Shown in pieces: positions 58,909 to 64,000 of a stretch of 64,000 nucleotides of DNA. The position numbers and the translations under genes are program-made. Source of the DNA: Chryseobacterium pennae (GTDB lineage: Bacteria > Bacteroidota > Bacteroidia > Flavobacteriales > Weeksellaceae); assembly GCF_003385515.1 (NCBI RefSeq), contig NZ_QNVT01000033.1, positions 1 through 64,000 on the forward strand, read 5' to 3'. A model generated the notes under the pieces. That model was given only the letters and a program-made list of their open reading frames with translations, made no database searches and was not told where the DNA came from. The first letter of the stretch is position 1. The number at the start of each line of letters is the position of its first letter.

Positions 58909-60162
58909 ATGTCAGTTTTAGAAATGAAAGTTCCTTCACCGGGCGAATCAATCACAGAAGTTGAAATTGCAACTTGGCTAGTAAAAGATGGTGATTATGT
59001 AGAAAAAGATCAACCTATCGCTGAAGTAGACTCAGACAAAGCAACTCTTGAATTGCCGGCAGAACAAAGTGGTGTTATCACTTTAAAAGCAGAAGAAGGT
59101 GAGGTAGTACAAGTAGGTCAGGTAGTTTGTTTAATTGATATGGATGCTGCAAAACCAGCTGGTGGTGCACCTGCTGCTGAAGCTCCAAAACAGGAAGAAG
59201 CTCCAAAAGCTGCTGAACCTGCTAAACAAGAAGCTCCGAAACCAGCTGCTCCGGTTGCTGCTCCACAAACTTATGCTACAGGAGCTCCTTCTCCATCTGC
59301 TAAGAAGATCCTTGACGAAAAAGGAATGGATGCTGCACAGGTTTCAGGAACAGGAAGAGACGGAAGAATCACTAAAACTGATGCTGAATTAGCTGCAGTT
59401 CCTGCATTAGGAGGAAACTCTCTTACAGCTACAGGTGCTAGATCTACCACTACAACTAAACTTTCAGTTTTAAGAAGAAAAATCGCTCAGAGACTGGTTT
59501 CTGTGAAGAATGAAACAGCGATGTTAACAACTTTCAACGAAGTTGACATGTCTGAAATCTTCAGATTAAGAAAACTATATAAAGAAGAATTTGCTCAAAA
59601 GCACGGAGTTGGACTTGGTTTCATGTCTTTCTTTACAAAAGCGGTTACAAGAGCATTAGAAATGTACCCTGATGTAAATGCATCTATCGACGGAGATTAC
59701 AAAATAAACTATGATTTCTGCGATATTTCAATTGCAGTTTCAGGCCCTAAAGGATTAATGGTTCCTGTATTGAGAAATGCAGAAAACATGTCTTTCAGTG
59801 CAGTTGAAGCAAACATCAAAGATCTTGCTACAAAAGTAAGAGACGGTAAAATTACAGTTGACGAAATGACTGGTGGTACTTTCACTATTACAAACGGTGG
59901 TACTTTCGGATCTATGTTGTCTACACCAATCATCAACCCGCCACAATCTGCAATCTTAGGAATGCACAACATCATCCAGAGACCAGTTGCTGTTGACGGG
60001 CAGGTAGTAATCAGACCAATGATGTACGTAGCAATGTCCTATGACCACAGAATTATCGACGGAAAAGAATCTGTAGGATTCCTGGTAGCGGTAAAAGAAG
60101 GTATAGATAATCCTGTTGAAGTATTAATGGGAGGTAACGAAAGAAAAGGCCTTGGGTTATAG
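58909..60162 (+). CDS. sucB: 2-oxoglutarate dehydrogenase E2 (dihydrolipoyl succinyltransferase)
   Basis: A 417-residue protein. Lipoyl domain 1-75 with the modified Lys44 in EVDSDKATLEL. A flexible Ala/Pro/Lys linker covers about 82-120. The E3/E1-binding domain is near 125-160 (PSAKKILDEKGMDAAQVSGTGRDGRI). The catalytic domain runs 185-417 with His380 and Asp384 in SYDHRIIDGKE. It transfers the succinyl group to CoA and forms the 24-mer core. It is co-transcribed with sucA and followed by a terminator. Confidence 0.97.
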   Translation: MSVLEMKVPSPGESITEVEIATWLVKDGDYVEKDQPIAEVDSDKATLELPAEQSGVITLKAEEGEVVQVGQVVCLIDMDAAKPAGGAPAAEAPKQEEAPKAAEPAKQEAPKPAAPVAAPQTYATGAPSPSAKKILDEKGMDAAQVSGTGRDGRITKTDAELAAVPALGGNSLTATGARSTTTTKLSVLRRKIAQRLVSVKNETAMLTTFNEVDMSEIFRLRKLYKEEFAQKHGVGLGFMSFFTKAVTRALEMYPDVNASIDGDYKINYDFCDISIAVSGPKGLMVPVLRNAENMSFSAVEANIKDLATKVRDGKITVDEMTGGTFTITNGGTFGSMLSTPIINPPQSAILGMHNIIQRPVAVDGQVVIRPMMYVAMSYDHRIIDGKESVGFLVAVKEGIDNPVEVLMGGNERKGLGL

Positions 60163-60191
60163 TTTTTAATAAAATTATAATGTAAATATAT

Positions 60192-60217
60192 AATCTCGCC
60201 TTAAAAAAGGCGAGATT
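60192..60217 (+). terminator. sucAB terminator
   Basis: An 11-bp stem AATCTCGCCTT/AAGGCGAGATT with a 4-base loop followed by a T run, 30 bases after the sucB stop. Confidence 0.88.
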
Positions 60218-60243
60218 TTTGTATCTATTAAGAAAATACTACA

Positions 60244-60633
60244 ATGATGTTTTCAAAAATGACTTCCAATATCAAAGTTTCAGTAATACCTGAATATGAT
60301 AGTAAAAACAGTTATCCATCTGAAAACCGTTATGTTTTCAAGTACAATATCACTATAGAAAATGACGGAAGCTTTCCTATAAAAGTACTGAAAAGAAAAT
60401 GGCTCATCTTCGATGTAGGATTCGGATTCACAGAAATTATAGGTGACGGGATTATCGGTCTGACTCCGGAGATCGGAACAGATGAAAATTTTGCCTACTT
60501 CTCTAATGTAATGCTTCGTTCCGGAGTAGGAAGTATGAGTGGGAAATACCTTGTTAAAAACCTTGAAACACAGGAAACTTTCGAGATTGATATCCCAAAA
60601 TTTAACCTGCTTTCAGAAGTTTTAAGTAATTAA
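60244..60633 (+). CDS. apaG: ApaG-domain protein
   Basis: A 129-residue fibronectin-III-like ApaG protein: KVSVIPEYDSKNSYPSENRYVFKYNITIENDG, the pyrophosphate-loop-like region GDGIIGLTPEIG and the C-terminal SGVGSMSGKYLV block. In gamma-proteobacteria ApaG is linked to Co2+/Mg2+ tolerance and to ApaH; in other lineages the domain binds proteins. No apaH is near. Alternative starts at codons 2 and 6 fit equally well. It is convergent with the T9SS cargo gene, with 3 bases between the stops. Confidence 0.9.
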   Translation: MMFSKMTSNIKVSVIPEYDSKNSYPSENRYVFKYNITIENDGSFPIKVLKRKWLIFDVGFGFTEIIGDGIIGLTPEIGTDENFAYFSNVMLRSGVGSMSGKYLVKNLETQETFEIDIPKFNLLSEVLSN

Positions 60634-60636
60634 AAA

Positions 60637-61377
60637 TTATTCTTTAATAAATTGATGTCTGCTAATACCACTTTGAGATTTTACTTCCATAAAGTAGCCC
60701 CCTTTCAGCAGGTTAGAGACATTGATTTTAGCATCAGTAGAAAGATTCTGAAGAATTAATTTTCCTTCTGTATTATACACTTTTATCCACTCAATATGTT
60801 CTGCATTTTTAAGATGAACAGAACCCTCTTTTACAGGATTGGGGTAAAGTGCTATTGCTTTGCCAGACAGGGATAAGTAGGTGTTCTTTGTCCCCAGAGT
60901 ACCATTTTCATAATATGCCTGATCCCCGGCATCGTTGGTTATAATAAGCGTTTTTACTCCATTGGCAAAGATAATCTGATAGTTAAAGGAGGTAGTTCCC
61001 ATACTGAAATAACCTGTATATTGATTATTAAAAGCTGTGTTTTCCGGCATTGTACAGTTTGGTGTATTGCCACCACCGGCACCAAGAGTCCAGACATTGA
61101 AGCTGCTGGCCGTTATTTCACTGTCATAAATTAATGCCCATATACTTCCTCCACAGATAGGACTCATCATATTGGTTAATGCATTAGGAGCAGATGGAGA
61201 GTTGGGGGAAGTTGAAAAAGTTAAAACAGGGCTTCCCATTTCACTGTTTTGTGGAAGATTGTAAGTGATGTTATTTCTTACTACTTTCTTTAAATTCCAG
61301 TCTATATTATGGAGTTGTGTTTGTGCATGCGTAAAACTACCGACAATCGCGGTAAGAGAAAGTAAAAGTTTTTTCAT
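60637..61377 (-). CDS. Secreted protein with type IX sorting domain
   Basis: A 246-residue protein. Signal peptide MKKLLLSLTAIVGSFTHAQ. Residues 20-155 form a lipocalin-like or beta-sandwich domain (WNLKKVVRNNITYNLP), similar to META/lipocalin-type modules seen in such cargo. Residues 175-246 are a type A Por-secretion C-terminal domain (ALYPNPVKEGSVHLKN..IEWIKVYNTEGKLI..GGYFMEVKS), so the protein crosses the outer membrane by T9SS and is released or anchored. No catalytic site is seen. The exonuclease gene ends 16 bases upstream. Confidence 0.9.
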   Translation of the reverse strand: MKKLLLSLTAIVGSFTHAQTQLHNIDWNLKKVVRNNITYNLPQNSEMGSPVLTFSTSPNSPSAPNALTNMMSPICGGSIWALIYDSEITASSFNVWTLGAGGGNTPNCTMPENTAFNNQYTGYFSMGTTSFNYQIIFANGVKTLIITNDAGDQAYYENGTLGTKNTYLSLSGKAIALYPNPVKEGSVHLKNAEHIEWIKVYNTEGKLILQNLSTDAKINVSNLLKGGYFMEVKSQSGISRHQFIKE

Positions 61378-61393
61378 GGTTTTTGTTTTAAAG

Positions 61394-61951
61394 TTACAGT
61401 TTTTTGATATATTTTTTCAATATTGACTCATCTATTTCTTCATTTCTTGTGATAAAGAGTCTTTCAAAAGCCAATAAGGATATTTTTGCACAAACTTCAG
61501 CATCAGCACCTGCCCTATGATGATTAAACTGAATCTGATGATATTCAGCCAAAGGCTTTAAGCCATATTTTGGAAGGTAATTCCATGACTTTTTGGCCAG
61601 CTGTATACTGCACAGATAATTCAATTTAGGAGTAAACATTCCATAATGTTGAAAGCAACCTCTTAAAACAGATGCATCAAAACTTGCATTATGGGCAATC
61701 ATCAGTGTTCCGTACATCAATTCCTGCGCTTCATGCCAGATCTCATCAAATGTAGGAGCATCCTGCACATCTTCAGGCTGGATTCCATGCACTGCGATAT
61801 TAAATTTATTGAAGTAGGGGAAACTTGGTGGTTTTATCAGCCATGTTTTGGTCTCTACAATTTTGGAATCCTGTACCACACAGATTCCCATCTCACAAGC
61901 AGAACTTTTTTCATGAGTAGCTGTTTCAAAATCTATTGCGCAGAAATCCAT
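61394..61951 (-). CDS. DEDDh 3'-5' exonuclease
   Basis: A 185-residue DnaQ-like exonuclease. ExoI motif CAIDFETATHE with Asp7 and Glu9; ExoII LMIAHNASFDASVLRG near 95-110; ExoIII HHRAGADAEVCA near 142-153 with the catalytic His and Asp. This stand-alone form digests single-stranded 3' ends and occurs as the polymerase-III epsilon-like protein outside the replisome. No polymerase domain. Location in a mixed operon gives no further hint. Confidence 0.9.
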   Translation of the reverse strand: MDFCAIDFETATHEKSSACEMGICVVQDSKIVETKTWLIKPPSFPYFNKFNIAVHGIQPEDVQDAPTFDEIWHEAQELMYGTLMIAHNASFDASVLRGCFQHYGMFTPKLNYLCSIQLAKKSWNYLPKYGLKPLAEYHQIQFNHHRAGADAEVCAKISLLAFERLFITRNEEIDESILKKYIKKL

Positions 61952-62054
61952 TTAGATAATTTGATATTTAAAATTTGAAGTTTAATATTGGTGAAGTGAT
62001 AACCCTTCCGATCTAAAAATACTCTGAATACTGAGAGCATTTCTATCGTATTTA

Positions 62055-63044
62055 TTATTTTTTATTTCCGCCCAAAAAATGATTAAATATTAGCCATTTC
62101 GACTGATAGAACTGATTTTTCTGATTTTTCTGGCGAAGTTTCCAGGTTCCGGGAAGCTGCCTGTAGAAACCAAAATGTGCTCTTATAACTGCCCAAAGGT
62201 GAGGAAACCCATGTTTTAATCCAAAATAAATTCCTGCGACACCATCCAGACAAAGCCTGAAAAAGATGAGCCAGATCAGTTTGGGAAATGGTAGGTTTTT
62301 CAGCATCATAGACAGGTTGTTTCTGATATTTAAATAGGTTTTCTGAGCGCTCTGTTTATTCAACGTTCCACCGCCTACGTGATATACTTTAGATTTTCCG
62401 GTATAAAAGATTTTTTTATCAGAATTAATAAGCCTCCAGCAAAGATCAATTTCCTCCTGATGGGCAAAGAAACGTTCATCAAAGCCCTTCTGTTCCCAAA
62501 AATCTTTGGAACGTATAAAAAAGCAACATCCTGATGCCCAGAAAATTTCTGTTTCATCATCATATTGTCCCTTATCTTCTTCAAGATCATCAAAAACACG
62601 TCCTCTGCAGTAAGGATACCCCAGATTATCAATCAAACCACCTCCGGCACCTGCGAATTCAAAAAAATTTTTGTTATCGTAGGATAAAATCTTAGGTTGA
62701 ATAGCAGAAATTTCAGAATCCTTTTCAAACAAAGTCAATATAGGCTCTATCCAGTTTTCAGTAACCTCTACATCAGAATTGAGAAGACAATAATATTCAT
62801 TTGTTATTTCCTTTAATCCTGTATTATAACCACCGGCAAATCCATAATTTTTATCGTTTTTAATGATTTTTACCGTTGGAAAATTGGTCTTGAGAAATGC
62901 TATAGAATCATCTGTAGAAAGATTGTCAATAACATAAATATCTGCATTTTGAGAAAACTGAACTACACTTGGAAGAAATTTTTCCAGCCAGTTTTTCCCA
63001 TTCCAGTTTAAGATGGCAACCGCCAGTTTTTTCTGCATGTACAT
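62055..63044 (-). CDS. GT2-family glycosyltransferase
   Basis: A 329-residue inverting glycosyltransferase. GT-A fold start VAILNWNGKNWLEKFLPSV, NLSTDDSIAFL, the nucleotide-sugar DxD-like site LLNSDVEVTENW near 88-97, and the acceptor-side FDERFFAHQEEIDLCWR near 194, typical of WbbL-like rhamnosyltransferases. C-terminal hydrophobic stretch at about 260-290. It probably extends an envelope polysaccharide. The start codon directly follows the stop of the acyltransferase gene (TAGATG); a Met two codons later is also possible. Confidence 0.88.
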   Translation of the reverse strand: MYMQKKLAVAILNWNGKNWLEKFLPSVVQFSQNADIYVIDNLSTDDSIAFLKTNFPTVKIIKNDKNYGFAGGYNTGLKEITNEYYCLLNSDVEVTENWIEPILTLFEKDSEISAIQPKILSYDNKNFFEFAGAGGGLIDNLGYPYCRGRVFDDLEEDKGQYDDETEIFWASGCCFFIRSKDFWEQKGFDERFFAHQEEIDLCWRLINSDKKIFYTGKSKVYHVGGGTLNKQSAQKTYLNIRNNLSMMLKNLPFPKLIWLIFFRLCLDGVAGIYFGLKHGFPHLWAVIRAHFGFYRQLPGTWKLRQKNQKNQFYQSKWLIFNHFLGGNKK

Positions 63045-63929
63045 CTAATTGTTTTCAGGATCAAAAAATTTGATAGAATCCTGGTACTTCCACTTTCGGT
63101 GAGACCAAAGATAATTGTCCGGATGCTTATGTAAGGTATTTTCAAGCATTTTGTGGAATTTTCTTACCACTTCATGTTCAGAGAATTTTTCCTGATCCGG
63201 ATAGATCCTGTAGTAATTGACCTGGTAATACCCACGTTTTACTTTTTTCATTTCACAATAAATAAAAGCAAGATCCATTCGGGTCGCCAGTTTATCATAC
63301 CCTATGAAAGCAGGGGTTCTCTGATTCATAAATTCTAATCCGTAGGTAACATGGGAAAAATGCGGAGTCTGGTCTGCTACAAACATATAGATAGAATTAC
63401 CGTCATTTTTATTTCTGAAAATATTAAGAATGACTTCGTTTGCTTCCAAAGCTTCATTTCCGAATTTGTTCCTGACTTTTTTCATCTGATTTTCCCAAAA
63501 ACTGCTATTCACCTTTCTGTATACAGGGTGACAGTGTTTTTGAGGGACAATTCTTGCCAAAGCATTAATCCATTCCCAGTTAAAAACATGACCTGCGAGA
63601 AGAATGATGTTTTTACCTTCTTTTTGCACTTCATGAAATACATCCTGATTAATGTGTTGCATTCTTACTCTGGATTCCGTTTCAGAGATGCTGAATGATT
63701 TGATGGTTTCTACCAGATAATCAGAGAAATTGCGATAGAATTTTTTTCGGATTTCCCGAATCTCCTCTTCAGATTTATCAGGAAAGGAATTGATAAGATT
63801 TTGGGTAATTACCTTCTTTCTATAGCCTACCAGATAATAATTTAGGAAGAACATAACATCCGAAAAAATATATAATATTCTAAGCGGAAGTTTTGAGATG
63901 AAATATAATATTTTAATTAAGAAGCTCAT
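63045..63929 (-). CDS. LpxL/HtrB-type lipid A acyltransferase
   Basis: A 294-residue inner-membrane acyltransferase. Hydrophobic N-terminus (residues 4-35); catalytic HX4E motif LLAGHVFNWEW with His114 and Glu119; a second block FVADQTPH near 195; then MDLAFIYCEMKKV and the NYLWSHRKWK end characteristic of the family. It adds a secondary acyl chain to lipid A or a related lipid. Gene order with the GT2 glycosyltransferase suggests joint action on the outer surface lipid. It is close to the right end, but the start codon is inside the window. Confidence 0.9.
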   Translation of the reverse strand: MSFLIKILYFISKLPLRILYIFSDVMFFLNYYLVGYRKKVITQNLINSFPDKSEEEIREIRKKFYRNFSDYLVETIKSFSISETESRVRMQHINQDVFHEVQKEGKNIILLAGHVFNWEWINALARIVPQKHCHPVYRKVNSSFWENQMKKVRNKFGNEALEANEVILNIFRNKNDGNSIYMFVADQTPHFSHVTYGLEFMNQRTPAFIGYDKLATRMDLAFIYCEMKKVKRGYYQVNYYRIYPDQEKFSEHEVVRKFHKMLENTLHKHPDNYLWSHRKWKYQDSIKFFDPENN

Positions 63930-64000
63930 AAAACAGGCAAATTTAGTGATAATAAAATTATGGTTCTATTTTTGTAGGGAGATAAGTATTATTTTTTTAC

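Noticed and set aside
1..64000. tRNA, rRNA, CRISPR and IS elements
   Set aside because: I looked for cloverleaf-like stretches, regularly spaced repeats and transposase motifs in all spacers and found none that hold up.

Overview
The window looks like chromosomal DNA of a low-GC Bacteroidota of the Flavobacteriia/Weeksellaceae type, close to Chryseobacterium. Signs are the AT-rich composition, many -7 boxes of the Bacteroidota form TAnnTTTG, a type IX secretion (Por) C-terminal sorting domain, a TPP-riboswitch-controlled PnuT-type transporter and a housekeeping content (hisS, glgBAC, sucAB, lpxL-like) typical of that group. I found no rRNA, tRNA, CRISPR array, insertion sequence or prophage.

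Region by region. 1-5 kb: a DnaJ-KTSC protein, a stand-alone HNH nuclease with an MrcB-like front domain, an exported two-lobed aspartyl protease and a tandem pair of exported proteins. 5-10 kb: two large repeat proteins (TPR; WG plus Sel1). 10-15 kb: two tandem tiny membrane proteins facing a seven-gene minus-strand operon (HPP membrane protein, zinc-ribbon protein, TIGR01777 oxidoreductase, NudK, an unknown protein, DUF2750, DUF2306). 15-19 kb: a TPP riboswitch, the thiamine transporter gene pnuT overlapped by an acyl-CoA-dehydrogenase-like flavoprotein gene, an O-methyltransferase, an iron alcohol dehydrogenase and an AraC regulator. 20-25 kb: an Xre regulator, a tail-less SSB with an HRDC protein, an HxlR/SDR divergent pair and hisS. 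25-30.5 kb: a locus of five related small-domain proteins (CxxC zinc ribbon, PH-like domain, SHOCT-like tail in varying combinations) with a GNAT enzyme and a membrane protein.

30.6-36 kb: a complete cyanophycin pathway. cphA (synthetase) is divergent from cphB (cyanophycinase), an unknown acidic protein and an isoaspartyl peptidase, so polymer can be made, cut to beta-Asp-Arg and then to amino acids. 36-39 kb: a membrane TPR-HTH sensor-like regulator and a lipoprotein class C beta-lactamase. 39-49 kb: the most unusual part, a minus-strand cluster of three ATP-grasp ligases, a GCS2-type carboxylate-amine ligase, a class I glutamine amidotransferase, two esterase-like hydrolases and an M17 aminopeptidase. 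It looks like a route to an uncharacterised peptide- or amide-linked product. At its 3' end lies a MepB-family gene followed by a decayed duplicate of the last ligase's tail.

49-54.6 kb: the glycogen operon glgB-glgA-lipoprotein-glgC. 54.9-64 kb: an SRPBCC protein, sucA-sucB, apaG, a T9SS cargo protein, a DEDDh exonuclease, a GT2 glycosyltransferase and an LpxL-type acyltransferase. The centre of the window therefore holds two reserve-polymer systems (nitrogen-rich cyanophycin, carbon-rich glycogen) on either side of an amide-ligase cluster.
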